Shown one piece after another: positions 1 to 13,299 of a DNA stretch of 64,000 nucleotides. The translations under genes were made by a program, and so were the position numbers. The DNA is from Serilophus lunatus (Eukaryota; Chordata; Aves; Passeriformes; Eurylaimidae), in the NCBI GenBank assembly GCA_013399895.1, contig VXBA01006154.1, positions 1,306,664 through 1,370,663 on the forward strand, written 5' to 3'. Within the stretch, counting starts at the first letter, position 1; the number at the start of each line of letters is the position of its first letter. The notes beneath the pieces were generated by a model that saw nothing but the letters and a program-made list of their open reading frames with translations, searched no databases and was not told the origin of the DNA.

Positions 1-1044
1 GAAAGGTCTAAAGTATTTTAATGGAAAGGGCTTTCTAGCTCAAATATAGCAGTGTGTAAACGCATAAACTGACAGTTTCAAAGGCAGCCAAACCCACTGC
101 AGATCTCCCCAGCTCAGAAGCAGGAGGCTGAGGAACCCTTGCCTTGGCTAGTCCCAAGCAGTACAGTCAGCCCTTGATAGCTGCCCATTTTTGTGTCCAT
201 AAAGAGCAGGCGTAAGATTACTGGAGCTCATTAGCTCAGGCTCAGTCATGACCTTTTGGGACCAGTTCCAGCCCTATACCAGCAGCTGAGGCACTTCTGA
301 AACCACAGCTGATTTACTAAATGAGCAGGTAACCTATTTAGAGGCACTGGAGCTGGCTGATCACATTTACAACTCATTTTATCAGGAATCTCTGCATGGA
401 TTATACACAGACAATGTCCAACATATCTTTTGTATCTTTAATTAATAGCAAAAACTTCTTTTCCACATTGCAGTTTGTATGTTTCTCCTGTAATCTTTAT
501 AGAGGGAGCTACACACACAGCTGGCGTACAGCTGCTGCCTACAAAGGAGCAATACCTCAGTGCAAACGAAGCATAAAAGAAATTATTTTGCTGTATAAAG
601 TGATAACATAATAAGCAGATTCTCTTTTCCTGTACATTCATTCCTGAGTATCTGCTCATATTTGGAAACATTTTATGGGGTTGAGGACAATTTTTAATTT
701 TTCCATAGCATCTGCTTCTTTCAATAAAAAATAATAGCTGGCCACACCAAATATGATTCTTTTACTCAGGCAGTGTTGCAAATTTAAACAGGAATTGGGA
801 AAACTGAGACAGAACAGAGACCATAGATGAAAATTCAGTTGCATCTGATATAATTAGCCCATGACAGTGCCAAATCCAGCACATGAGACCAAGAGCCAGA
901 TGCCGTGCTTGCTGGCAAACCAGAGTGTGTGGAGACAGTCAGACATCTCTGAATGGGAATGCTGAGCATGGAGCTATGCCAGTGCAAAAGCCTGGCAAGG
1001 GGGCACCTAATTCCTGCCATCAGCTATCTAAGGTAGGGCAGTGC
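1..1044. other. gene-free stretch, nothing recognised
   Basis: AT-leaning unique sequence. Open frames of 61-98 codons on both strands have no recognisable domain, no splice-site pair and no protein-like composition. No repeat family was recognised before the CR1 fragment that begins near its right end. Confidence 0.6.
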
Positions 1045-1325
1045 CAGACTTTTCCTCAGAGGTGCACAGTGGAAGGACAATGGAAATCATCGCAAGTTGC
1101 AGCAAAGGAAATTCTGTCTAGATACAAGGACAAAAATGTTCACAGGACTAATCCAACACTGGAAGAGGTTGCCCAGTGAGGTTGTGGAGTCTCAATTCTT
1201 GCAGATATTCAAAGATCAGCTTCTCATGGCCCTGAGAAACTTAATCATAGTTTAAGGAAGAAGTTGGATTGGATGTTACCCAGCAGTCTCTTCTGACCTA
1301 CATTATCCTCTGTTTCTGTGAACCC
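1045..1325 (+). mobile_element. CR1 LINE fragment (old, 3' part)
   Basis: The segment follows the 3' untranslated part of avian CR1 in order: a block rich in 'agcaaaggaaattctgtct', then 'aaaaatgttcacagg', 'acactggaagaggttgccca', 'gaggttgtggagtctc', 'gatattcaaa', a diverged 'ttggattggatgtt' region and a final 'tctcttctgacctac' followed by a degraded 'ttctgtga' tail. The order places it on the forward strand. No open reading frame of the element remains, so this is a 5'-truncated, mutated copy of a non-LTR retrotransposon. It is clearly older than the copy at 33 kb. The exact left edge is uncertain by some tens of bases. Confidence 0.8.
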
Positions 1326-4300
1326 TTGTAGAAAGTCTGGGATGCTCATGGACAAATGCAGTTAGGAATATTTGCTTATTTGGAACCAGTCTCTAGCAAG
1401 TCTCTCCCAAAGAAACGTCCTGTAACTATTTCCTCAAAAAGGCAAGAAAAAGGATTGCAGTTGCTTTTAAAACTCGTGACAGTGGTGGTGTCAGTACCCA
1501 AGTACTACATTATATCCTGCTGTCTAAAGCACTTGCCCAAGAAATGGCTATCCTTAGTGACCCGAGTGGGCCCAAATAAGTCCAAGACAGCCACAAAGAA
1601 AAAAGCATTCTGAAGAAAGGTTCAGGAACATGAAGGAGCCTAGGCCTGTGGTGAAAGGTTTACGTCTCTTTCTAAGAGTGGCAATTTTCACATCTGGTTC
1701 TGGACTGTCTTTTGCATAGGCTCAGATGGAGAAATAGCCATGAAGACAGGGATATGTCAAGCTTCATTCCCTTCTCAGCTATGCTGTAGCCCTTGCACTT
1801 CTGCCACACTGCCCATTCCTGGCAGGTTGCTCCCTTTGTGGCCCTTTGACTCACGTCACTCTGCCAAGATCCAGCTTTAACAACAAGCTCCAAGTTCCTT
1901 CCTCTCCCACAGCTGGCTTGCTTATTAGGCTGCTCTCTTGGCAGACGTATGCTTGAACTTCTCCAGACCAAGGAAGACTTAATACTGAGATTTCCCTAAC
2001 TAGCAGCAAGCACTCTGACCACCACATGCCATTAACTAAAAAACCCCATATACATTAGTGCCATCCCCATCCTCCATCATAACCAAGATCTGTTTTCAAA
2101 AAGCTGGGCGTTTGCTGATCTCTGCAGGCAGCCAAATGCCATCCGTGGGCGTTAGGTGTGCTCTGGGAACAGGCAGTGGGGTGGGCCCCAAGGGAGTGGG
2201 GCTGAGACCTGCCAGCTTCCTGTATCCCGCCCTTTCCAGCACCCGGACACAGAGCCCTGTGGGCTGCAGTGCTTCTGGCCAAGAAGCAAAGCAGAGCTGG
2301 AGGCGCCCAGGGCATGTCAGGACCTCCCTTGTGAGCACAGGCAGCCCCGACCTTTGGGAGCAGCTGCACAGACTCTTCTTGCATTGTTGCTTTGGAGACA
2401 GGTGACTGCCATTCTAAACTTCAAGCCCTGTGGCACAGCCAGTTTACACACCTACAACTTCTTTGGACTTTCACGCTCACATCCAGTGCTCTGCTTGGAA
2501 CACCTTTTGGCCATTGTGCTACCATCTCAAATGCTCTAAACCCTCTTGCCCTTTCAAGCCTGCCAAGGTGTTTTTCTGCCCAGGTGTCCATGCACTATTT
2601 TCAGTGGGCAATTTTTGTCCATAAAATTCCCCTGCAGAACTGATCTGCTTGTGCACAGCAGGACTGGTAATTCCTAGACACACGCTGATTGTGTGACCAG
2701 AGGCAATCCTAGCACTCCAATTGCTAAAGTAGCCCAAAAGACCCACAGACTGCTTCAGAGAGACCCCAAGAAGCTGACAGATCTCTCAAACTAGTAGAAA
2801 TAACTTCAGGTCTGGAGAGAGAAAATAACCCAGCCTCTGCCAGCTTCTGAGCCCAGACTTTCTCCACCAGCTCAGCCTTTATCTTCTGCTGCACACACCA
2901 TGCATGTGCTGCCATTTCTTTTTCACTGTTTCCAGACTTGTTTCAATAGAGCGTTACTGCAATCTCATGACAAAAGTAGTACAGACCAAAAGTGAGACCT
3001 GAGTTGTTTCTGACCACATTTAAGTATTAAATGTTGTTTGTTCTTCAGAGATTAAAATAATGCCTTTCAAATTCTTCTTTAGTCAAGAGCAAACTAAGAC
3101 ATCAGTTTGCAAATGAAAACTCTTGCTTTTCCATTTTGAGAGAGCATATGTGGCATTGGTCTTCCAATATCCCCATCAAAGTTTCTTTCATGAGACCTAA
3201 TTACAAATCCTTCCATCCTTGACACAGGATGAATGAGTAAGAATCTTAGTCTAAGAAATTGCCTAATCCCATTGCCATAGAGCATGATCTGTGCCTACTT
3301 CTTCAATTACTTTGTCACTCTTCTTGACAAAACTTATATTGCTTTTGAAATATTTTGACTTAGAAAAAAATGAAATTTCAGAAAACAAATTCATTTAAAT
3401 TAAAATCACACCCAGACTCCTACTTCACAGTTTCCTATTTTGGACTCCCATTTTTAAAACCATCCTGAATCTCTGTGTGCTTTTCCTGTTCTTCTTCAGT
3501 GATGAGCTCTTCATGTTACAAAAATGTACCATGAATAGTCGAACCCTTTTACTATTGAAGGCCAGAAGATTACAATCTACTGTACTCTACCTTATGAGAC
3601 TCCAACTAGAAGTTGTAAGGACAGAGTAAAGATTGAGTTTTCCTCATTTGAAATGGCACAATATCCATTAACAACAAGTGGCACAACTCAAAGAAACTGC
3701 AGGATGAAATAGAAGAGCTGAAACACGCCAGATAATGGCAGGAACCATATCATACAGGTACTGGAGGGGGTGACACAGGGACATCCAGATAGGGTTACCC
3801 AGAGACAACAGAGCACTAGCAACACTGGCATGTGGCCAGAGATAACAAGCTTACTTTTTCCACTACAGATCAAGTCACTTTTTTTCTCTTCAGTGCTCAA
3901 TGACCTGGCTGGATTTACCATTTTAGGCTTAATGCCCGCAATGCCAGACACAAGTGCAGTCGCTCTGCAGTCCTGGTACTGGGAAAGTAACAGAGGGACC
4001 CAAGGAGGCTCTGCAAGTAGTCAGCTGGAGTCCAGCATGGCTCCTTAAGATAACAGCTTTATTGCTACCAGGGTGAAAAAGAAGAGGATGGGAAAGACTG
4101 GGAGAGTGGAAGAATAAGAAAGAGGAAGGAACAGGACTGTCCCATTTAAAGCTAGTGAGCTCAGTTTAGATATGCTGATTAATTTTGCCCTCAGAATCTG
4201 CAACATAGCTGCAGAGATTCCTCTGCCAGACTGGAACTGGATCTGAAAGCAGGGGAGTTGTGCATGTGTGACATTTCTCCTAAACCAGTAAGTCCTGCTG

Positions 4301-6263
4301 ATCGCCAGCTAGCCCTGCTGTCCAGTAGAATAATGTCCCAAAACACAAGCAGATTAACTGCCCTGGTGCACAGCTGGCAGTATAACCATCTAGCAGAGAA
4401 GCATCAGGGTCAACTACCAATGGGATGATTTTTAAAACCACATAAAAACCAAAGTCTCAAGTGCTTTCCTATTATCCTGGGAAGCTACATTATGTTTTCT
4501 GAGTGCTTATGATGGGCACTATTTTCCACTCATTGGGCTTCCTATGGCTGTCATACAGCACACAAACACATTGCTGTAATGCTTGTATTAGTACTTGTAC
4601 CTGGCCTTGACCACTAGTAGATCAGCAGGAGACTTCCATTTAGGCTTCACAAGGGATCTGGCCCTCTCTTTTTCTTGTTCACAAACAGTGTGATGCCCCA
4701 ACCTTCTAGTGCCAGGCCTTGGGGCTTAGCCTTAAAAAGTGCTCCTGAGGCTGATGCAGATGCCCAAACAACCCGTTCCAAAAGCATAATCTGAGAAACA
4801 CCCTCATACGAGCTTGGTCTCAGATTTAACTGTGCTAGGCGGTAAAACATTTTCCTGCCTCAAAAAAATTGCACTCAAGTGGTCTGAGCAGCACAGGGAT
4901 TTGGAGAAATCACAACGCTCCTCTCAAAGTACAATTTTCCTGTCCCTCTCCTCATATAGATCCTTAAACTGCACACAAAGCAGAAGCATGGGCAAGCTAC
5001 TGCAGAGAATCCCACAGAAGAAACAATACTAAAATCTGCCTCATGCACTACTAAAATACTCATAACTTCTTATAACAAATGTCAAATGGCAGACTAAGAT
5101 GGAAGAATGCTTTTTTCCTACTATAATACGCTTAGCAAAAGCTATTGGAAAAGTGTGCACTATGAATTCCAGTTATATATTACCACTATGGCTCTGCTGT
5201 GCCCACAACTAATTGTCAAAATACATTAAATATTCTCCAATTCAGACACATTTTCCATTGAAGCAAATGGAAGTTTTTCCACTGCTTTGATTTTTTTCTG
5301 ACAAAAAAACCCCACATAGCTGTTACAGCTACTTAGTAAGTAACTAGCGTAATACAATTTTATAACTATATTTTATAGCTATATAGTAATAACTAGATAC
5401 TTATATAGTACAGTTAACTATGAAGTTAAATAGTAGTTATAGCTCATTTTAGCATGAAAAGGAATATTAAAATTTTACTGGGTTGATTTAATATTTGCTA
5501 GTGAATTTGCTGGAATGATTTACATGCACTACCTGTCTCCTCTTTTAGCTCTACTCAGAAATCAAGTACAGGCTGAGAAACTTTGGCTGAATAACACAGG
5601 AGTTAACACATGGGACTGAACCAATTTGCAAATCTTCTGACCTGTCTTGAACAGGAAGCAAGGAGTCAAAGATGTTTTGCTAATCCCATGACTGTTTCAA
5701 CACTGAGATCCATTTTTTCACACTGTGCAAAAGCTGAAGAGATCACCACAGCACATGCAGTTCAGCCTCTCCACTGGAGCAGAATCCTTCCATGTGTGAC
5801 AGATGTTGGCCTAATCAGTTCTTACAAACCTCCAGTGAAGGAGATTTACAACACATCCTGCCAGGTGCTTAGCCACTAAATATTATTTTTTTCATACATA
5901 ATTTAAATCTTCTCTGCAAGTTAGACATCCCAGTGGGTATGTTAAACATGTATTACTCATTGATCTCTTTAAAACAGCCTCTAAGCAGTACCAATGTTTT
6001 TCCACTTCACAACATCCTATGCTGATTTACACTAGCTCAGCAGCTGGTCTACAGTTTTAAAAGACCTGTTCTGCCAGCACCAGGAACTTTAGGGGACTGA
6101 TGATAGCAAATCAAGAGCTATGTTTTTATGTTCAAGAGTTTTGTGATTCTAATGCACTTTGATATGACAGTAAGCCATTATGAGCTTACAGCGCTGATGG
6201 TGAGTTGTAAAAAACAAACTGGTTGAGGATAGATTGTGCACTCCAATAACAGACAGCAAGATG
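1326..6263. other. gene-free stretch
   Basis: No supported gene. The part at 2.05-2.45 kb is somewhat richer in G+C and carries overlapping open frames on both strands (up to 127 codons), as expected where stop codons are depleted by base composition. Their translations show no family motif. At 5331-5450 there is an AT-rich tract with repeated TAGTTATAG/TATAGCTATA-like words. No RNA gene or mobile element was recognised. Confidence 0.55.
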
Positions 6264-6294
6264 GGGCTGGCACTTTCAGAAAAAGTGCCAGCTC
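6264..6294. repeat. short perfect inverted repeat (hairpin)
   Basis: GCTGGCACTTT at 6266-6276 is followed by a 5-base loop (CAGAA) and its exact reverse complement at 6282-6292. A G-T wobble and one more G-C pair extend the stem to 13 bp. The stem is too short and isolated to call a microRNA precursor. It could be a chance palindrome or a structured RNA element. Confidence 0.7.
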
Positions 6295-9200
6295 ATTCTT
6301 GCATCATGTTCTCAGTTTTGCTCCCTCTAGCACAGTTAAAGTCACCTTAAAAACAAGGGAGAAAAAGAATTAGAACTTTGTTTTCACACAATAGGATTTT
6401 TAATTCCAGTCAACATGTCAATGAGAGTTTTAGCTTTCAGTAAGGGTCTACTCTGTTTCTCACAGAGGCCTGATGCATTTATTTTATGTCAATGGTCAAT
6501 ATGTATGAAATTCTTGCAACTGTTCCTGGTTTGGCACGGAAATGGACTGCCCTAGACTATGAGACAATGAAAAAAAAATCCAAAACACACATCAACTTGG
6601 AAATCAGTTCTCCTCAGAATTCTGAACACAGAAAAAGTAACTCAGCAGCAAGTTATATTGTCATATTCTTAATGGCTTAGAGACTTATCTTGAACTCATT
6701 ATCTGAAAAAACTCAAGACTGGATGGCCTAGATGAATAAGTGAAAGTTTTGTGGCCCAAATTACCCTCCACCATACCTCTTGGCTTTTGGCATAATTTGG
6801 CCCATATGGGATGCAATGATAATGTCTCTGAACCTCGTAGCAAAAGGAAAGATGAGAAAAACTTTGGAGAAAGTGGAAATGCAAATAAATGTTTGAAAAT
6901 AGCATCAGAATAAGATTCTTTTGATATATTAAGAATTTCAAAGGATTAAACAAAATGTGCTGCTATCTTCTGGCCCGGTATGGCTTGTCCAGAAAAGAAT
7001 AAGCCTCACTGGCTTTCTAGGCACTGGTATATGGAGCTGCTTTTGAGGCAACAATAAAGAGAGAAGCACAAGGCATAATTTGTAAGAGAGGAGTTTTATA
7101 AACTTTAACAGAGGGCTTGCTGCTGGTTGCAGAACAGGAGATGATAGCATGAAGCTGTTTGACAAAGAAGCTGACAAGGGAAGAGTGCAAGGGAAGAAGT
7201 GAAGTCTAGGAAGCTAGTCCCTGGGTTGGTGCTAACCTAGTAGTGTTAAATGGAGGAGATTTTTCTTGGACTTCTGGGGCAGATGGTTTGAGTGAGCAGA
7301 ATGATACTTCTTAAGTATCATAAGGAATAAGGCAGGATTATTTTCCTTAGGGATAAACCTAAATAACATGTAAAAGAGATATTTGAAAGTAGATAACTGG
7401 TACTTCATTTTTCTTTGAATCAGATGTGCTAGCAGGAGACTGGAAATTGTCTCTAAAATCAGGGTGAACTTCTGTGAACATCCAGTGCTTCTTGTTGACA
7501 CTTCAGACTATAGACGAAGTTACAGCCAGTGCTCAGGGCGTCGGTATAACACAGAAGTTCAAAGACAATAGTTGAGAGGTAGATCAAGAGCAAAGAAAGC
7601 TTTGAGGGAATGTATGGCCTGGGAATAATGGAAGAGCCAAATAGTAAAGCAAAGGATAAGCCCAGTGCTGGAGGAGATTTAAACAAGAGGAAGAGAAATG
7701 TGCTTGATGAATACCATATTGATAACCAAGGATTTTGTTAAAAGTGTTGAACTAGAGCTGAAGGCTGCATCAGGAGGGAGGGAGAGCAGAGAGAAACTTA
7801 ATTAATGAAATGGGTTGTCTGGATGAAAATATAAGTCACTGAGCAAGAACGCAGGGGGAGAGTCAGAAGGCAAGGCAAGGGGTTGCTAAGCCTATGTGGT
7901 ATCAGGTGTGATGTACATCACAGCAAAATATAGTAGGAAGAAAAGTCAGAGGGAAAATATGAAACAAAATGATAAAAAGGGGAAGAAAAGTGCAGCTATG
8001 GGGAGGAGAACCATCAGTTTTCATTCAGCTTCTCTCCTGTGTAGAAGAACTTATCACTGAAATTTATCCTCTGTGTTTCACGTAATTGCGGCTCAGTTTG
8101 TGATATTTCTTCACAAACAACAGCTTCGGTAAATGCTCCCTAACACTACTCTGTGCTGTGGCTGCTGAGGATCTTCACAACATGAAGCAGTGGTAGAAGC
8201 CAGCTAATTACCATGCAAGCAGGGTGGAGTCACCAAGCAGTGTTATTGAGTGGCAACGCTGGCACAGTTTGAAGCTGCTGAAAATTAGTCATGTTTTAGT
8301 AGTGTAACTATGCTCCTTTTCCTCATACTAAACGACCTTTGACATGCCACATTTACTGGGGTCTGTAAGCACAAGTTTGTGGCCAATTTCTGAACTAGCC
8401 CAGAAGACTTTAAAAATGCAAGTTCACAAATTTTGTCATTATAATTGTCTAAATTATGTTCCCTCTCCTATTGCCAGGCTCCCAGTTTCCATGTCTCCTG
8501 GCACAGAGCCCCGTGACTCTCCCAGGCTTCAGTTCTCTGTGGTCAGCCAGGATTATCTCATGGTCCTGACTCATCTTCAGTTTTTTTGCTTCCATGAGCA
8601 TAGTGGTGTCCATCAGCAAACCACCTTGCTAAGGCAGAGCCTGATTACTCAGAACAAAGGCAAGGCAGAGAAAAAGGCCTCACAACAAAGGAGCTATCTA
8701 TATGAGTTTGTCTGGCTGCCGCTAAAGCTTAGTCTGATGGCTGTTACTCCGGACTCCAAAACCTCTCCCCCCATTCTCCTGTGCTCAGTGGCAGCTCTTG
8801 ACTGTCGACTGCTCTCTCTTGGGAACAACTTCTTAACTGTTTGCTGATTTCTGCATTTGCAAGTATCTAAACCAGCAAAGAAGATCCTGGAGCTTTTCAG
8901 TGAGCACAATATAGGATGCTTAAATGGAGCAGCCTTTTACTGGCTGCCGAGGTATTGTTGTCTGCAAAGTCACTGTACAGACTCACTTAATTAGAGCAAT
9001 GCTGGCTAGTCAGGAAGCATTTCTCCGACCCCTCTAGAAATCAAAAAATTAGCTTGGTTTCCAAGGGTACCTTTAAATTGCAGAGAACATGATGCAGAGA
9101 TCCCCAAGCTAGCACTGAGCTGATTTGGCAAGTCCACATAGCACAGGCAAAGTACTATGCAGTTATGCCAAGTGGAACTGCAAGGCATAATAATCGGGTT

Positions 9201-12200
9201 CAGTTGGCACAGCACTCAGGGCAACACCATATCTGCTTCAGTGCAGGCCTGCATGGAACCTTTGCGCTATGTTTCTCAGCTCTTCAAGCTGCAGGAGTAA
9301 ATTGTATTGCATGAGCATAGACATGTTTGTGCACACCTTCAGTCATTGATCAGATTCTTAGATTATTACATGGCACCCCTAATCCATCTGAACCTCTCTC
9401 TTTTAATCACTGACAAAGTCATGCAATTGTGATCTATTCCATCTTCATTTTGTTACACTTCTCATGTGAGACACTTGCAATCTCTTAACCTCTACTTCAT
9501 GTATTGATTTTTTAAAGCCTAACCTTGAGAAAGTCATATAACACTAGCCCTCAGATATCTGCACTTATCCTGATTCCTTCCTTCCCTCAAATGTATCCCA
9601 AAGCCTTCTTAAGAAATAGCTACCAAAAAAAAGAAATATTTTACTCTGATACTGGTAGTAGATATGAATGATCAACAGTGTTATAATCAACCTAGATTAG
9701 TTATAAATTCAAGAAACCATACTTCTAGCAGGTCGTAGCAGAGCAAGGAATAGGAAACATGAGAAAATTTGCCATCTTGCAAAGTTTTTGTAGCACTGAC
9801 TCTGTTCTTGAAAAGCAGCCAGCAATCTATCCCATCCACTCGTAAATGTTCTACAGCTATTCTCTTAACAACTCAACGATGATGGATGTATGTAAGGTTG
9901 GGCAGCTTTGTTTGATAGCCTAGGGGAGAGAGAGGAAGGGATAGAAACAAGTATCAGCAAATAGATTGTGCAACAGACAAATAAAAAGAATTACACAATA
10001 CACTATATTTTAAATAAGCCTTCTGGAATGTTGTCATTTTCACCAATTGATGTTGCTTAGAATAATTCATCATCTAATGCTATGAAGAGAGACAAATGGG
10101 TCCAAATCATTGCCACTGGTAGTGCTTAAAAGATTGTCAACAATGCAAGCACTATTTACAACAAGTTGCATTTTCTAAAATCAAATAATTGATTTCGGCC
10201 TCCTATTGCTTTTGAAGCTTGAGTAGCAAGTCAGGAGAATATGCTCAAGCAAGGAGTGGAAGGGAGTCTTGAGATCTTTCCATACCTCAGAGTCACTCTG
10301 GAGTCACTTTTGTTAATTGTTTAATTCTGTGATTTTTTAAATATCTAAGAGACACAAAACAAAAAGTTTTATGCCCCAATTTTCACAACAGTTACTTGAG
10401 AAACACAGCCACTACTTTCAATAGGCTTGAATTTGATAGAAATGGGGACTGCCCCTTGGTAAATACTGATATTTTCAAGATTGTGAAATTTAATTCAAAT
10501 CTGTTATGAATTCTTCTGGCAAATATTAATGAATTACCTTCTGCTTGAAGACAAAGACTTGACAGTCCTTTCTTTTCTTTCAACTCCTGTGACTTCTGAT
10601 CTGCCTTTCGTTCCATTCCCTCTCTTCAACTGAACCATCTTCCTCATTCTATGATCACCAGAACAAAACACACAAATAACAAAAACAACTCTAGTATGAA
10701 TTGACTTTTTTAATGGAAGCATGCATTCTACAATTAGAAATGTGTGGAAGAACTGTGGGAATGATAATGATTTCAGATCTATTACACATATGCAAGCCAG
10801 CAGAAGTTACGGACAAAGAATATGGTCGTGTATAGTACAGCACAGACCACTGCTTTCGTCAAGCAAACCTCCAGGGGAAGCTGAGCACCCACAAGTCCTT
10901 CTGATGTTTGGGCTGGGCTCAGTAATTAATGCACTTTTTTCAAATCCAGCAAACCTTGTATTCTTGTCTTGATGAAGAAGCAGCACAATAGCATATGTAA
11001 AGGGTGCTAAAGCACACACTTATTAAAATCATCATCAAAATGCCTATTGACCTCAGCTGTGACACTAGAAGCCTCTGTGTGTATGAGAACAGATGTCTAA
11101 AGTTGACTTGCATTAAAAGAGAGGTTCCTGATAAATGGAGGAAAATATTTTTTAAAGAGTTTGCAGTGACTGTGCAACACGATCTGAACACACTACTGGC
11201 TAAGTCTGTAACCTGGTAGAAGCTCTTGGATCCTGACTGTCAATATTCACACAGAGCAGCTTCGGCAGGGGGCACCTGCCAGACTCTCTCCCTATGAATA
11301 CTTTACCTGGCACTCTCCATGACTGGGATTTGGGGAGGTGATCTTGACCCCACTTGTCATGGTACCAAAGTCCAGATATTGCAGAATATTGTAGAAGAAT
11401 ACAGGTGGCTATGAATGTGTCTGACCTATCCCCTACTCTCTGCTCTGGTCATCCATAATTGAGGCTCTTTACCTTTGAGATCCTTCATGGCCACTACAAA
11501 AGACCACAGAAACTTGCAAAGTGAAGACTATGATCAGCCTCAGCTCTCTCAGATACAGTCCTCCATGGTAAGAAAAAAACTATTTTGGACAGAAGTTAGA
11601 ACTTTCTTTAGAGCTCTGAAACTGCAGAATGAACTTTCTAATAAGCTGAAGACCACCACAAGCCACAGAACTTCCTGTTCCAACTGCATTTGACGTTGTC
11701 TTTCTAACAATAATAATAAAAAGAAATGTGGTGGCTAGTATCCCACCAAAAGAGACTGCTGTGGAAGGCCACCCCTTTGTGGTGGCTGTTGCACACATCA
11801 CAGCAGGTGTGCCCACCACCACTGCCAAGTGCACTGTGGAGGATGAGCAGAAGAGCAGAGTGTATCTATGAACAGCAAATATTCTGAAGGGGCCAAAAAG
11901 TATATGCAAAAATCCTTTAACTCTACAAACCTTAGAAACAAAAATATGCAGTGCTGCCCCTTCTAGAGACTTCCAGCTAATGTGCTATTTCTGCTGTTTG
12001 GCATCTTCAGCTATCCATGAGATAAATCAATGTCATCTGAGGAAGGGCTGAAAAAGTTATGTTCGCATTTGTCCTGCTTGAAGTACAGCTTTTATAACAC
12101 TGACAGATCAAAACAATTTATATTACAGTTTGTTGGTCACACCAAAATGACAACTGGTTTTACTCTTAGTTTTTCTATCTCTGCAGTACAGGAGCAGAGG

Positions 12201-12977
12201 GCAAGATTCTCATGTATTTTGGAGGGTATGAAAGCTGAAAAGTTTGGATAAAATGTTGTCAGACAACTTAAGTAAGTGGCCTAATAGATATCCAACTGTC
12301 TTCTGCTAAATACTGAATTAAAGGCTCTGTGACTTTAAGTCTAGAAGGCAGGGGTTGCTCAGACCAATATCATGTTTAATTAATCTCTCATTATCATAAT
12401 ATTGAATATTACAGCACCAAATAATCCAGTAATTGCAGTTTTACTTTTCAAATCTGCTGAAGTTTATTGATGCAGTTGATAGCAAAACGACCCTGAGATT
12501 TCTCAAAAGCAAACTAACTTGCCCTTATGTCTTAGTTTGTGAATGCATTTACACATATGAACAAGTAAATCCTAACTTCTGAAAAACATTGTGTGAATTA
12601 TATTCTGTAAGATCCTTGAAGACCTTTGACTGCCTCAGCATTAAATACAGGGAATCCTATTTGGGCAATAGTAATATCATCTCTTTCTTTCTAAGGAAGC
12701 CTGCTTGACTTGACAAAACATGTATTGTCAAATGCATGACAGGCAGAGATGACCTCAGATGTAACACAGTACAAGCAGTCATAAGGCCTGAAACTCAGGT
12801 AGCTACCAGAAATTCCCATAGAACTTTTATTTTTATGCTCTATTTATTGTCAATTTGTTCTTTCAATATATGAATGGTTATGGAAGTAGTTTAATAACAA
12901 AATCAAGAGAATAACCTCATGCTTGTAAATTCTCAAGGCTTTTGCTTGTACATCATTTCCTTCCACCCAGTTTTCTT
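6295..12977. other. gene-free stretch
   Basis: No supported gene. At 6.95-8.0 kb the forward strand is rich in purines (runs of GGAAG, GAGA). The 167-codon frame at 8344-8847 is one of the longest in the window but encodes nothing recognisable, and no splice acceptor or donor frames it. Around 9.4-9.5 kb a few words resemble the core of an ancient tRNA-derived SINE (MIR-like), but too weakly to annotate. Confidence 0.55.
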
Positions 12978-13009
12978 TGACAACTGTAGCTAGTCTAACA
13001 CAGTTGTCA
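12978..13009. repeat. 10-bp perfect inverted repeat, 12-nt loop
   Basis: TGACAACTGT at 12978-12987 and its exact reverse complement at 13000-13009 are separated by 12 bases. It lies about 90 bases from a splice-like cluster on the reverse strand. No flanking duplication suggests a mobile element. Confidence 0.65.
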
Positions 13010-13094
13010 TACATACGAGCATATAGTAACTATTATTGATCTTGTTGGAGACTTTTAGCATTATCAAACACAAGTAATAACAATTAATACCCAC

Positions 13095-13163
13095 CTGTCA
13101 GATATGACTTCTTCAGTGAAGAACAAAAATCAAAATCATAACTCTTGCGGGAGTTTGTCAAAA
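13095..13163 (-). other. possible exon, reverse strand (weak)
   Basis: On the reverse strand a pyrimidine-rich tract ending in CTTTTACCTTAG precedes base 13163. The segment then runs 69 bases to a CAG|GTGGGT donor-like site at 13095/13094. One frame is open for all 22 codons, with 2 bases before it and 1 after it. It sits only 46 bases beyond the exon-like segment at 13210-13299, an intron length near the lower limit for vertebrates. The two open frames do not join in phase. It may be an alternative exon or pure chance. No protein family was recognised. Confidence 0.12.
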
Positions 13164-13209
13164 CTAAGGTAAAAGCCAGAAATACACTTCTGTAATCAGG
13201 TCAACTTAC

Positions 13210-13299
13210 CTCATAGCAGTTGTAAAAGCATGAATCACATTATGTTCCCTTAGCATTTCTGTGATTGCCAACTTTTTATATGCAAACGTTGTAAAGAGC
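13210..13299 (-). other. possible internal exon, reverse strand
   Basis: Read on the reverse strand, a branch-like CTAAT and TTGTTTTCAAG precede base 13299. Ninety bases later a consensus donor GAG|GTAAGT begins at 13209. Only one of the three frames is open: 1 base, then 29 codons, then 2 bases. The translation is mixed and protein-like (it includes KKLAITEMLREH) but was not assigned to a family. Because another frame is open across the proposed acceptor, an unspliced or chance explanation is also possible. Perfect donor words are expected several times in 64 kb by chance, so confidence stays low. Confidence 0.2.

Noticed and set aside
2055..2539. Overlapping 109-127 codon frames on both strands
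   Set aside because: No recognisable protein; mutual overlap on both strands indicates base-composition effects.
8344..8847. 167-codon forward open frame
   Set aside because: No domain, signal or splice context; composition looks like translated noncoding DNA.
9440..9520. Weak resemblance to a MIR-type SINE core
   Set aside because: Too few matching words to support a repeat call by eye.
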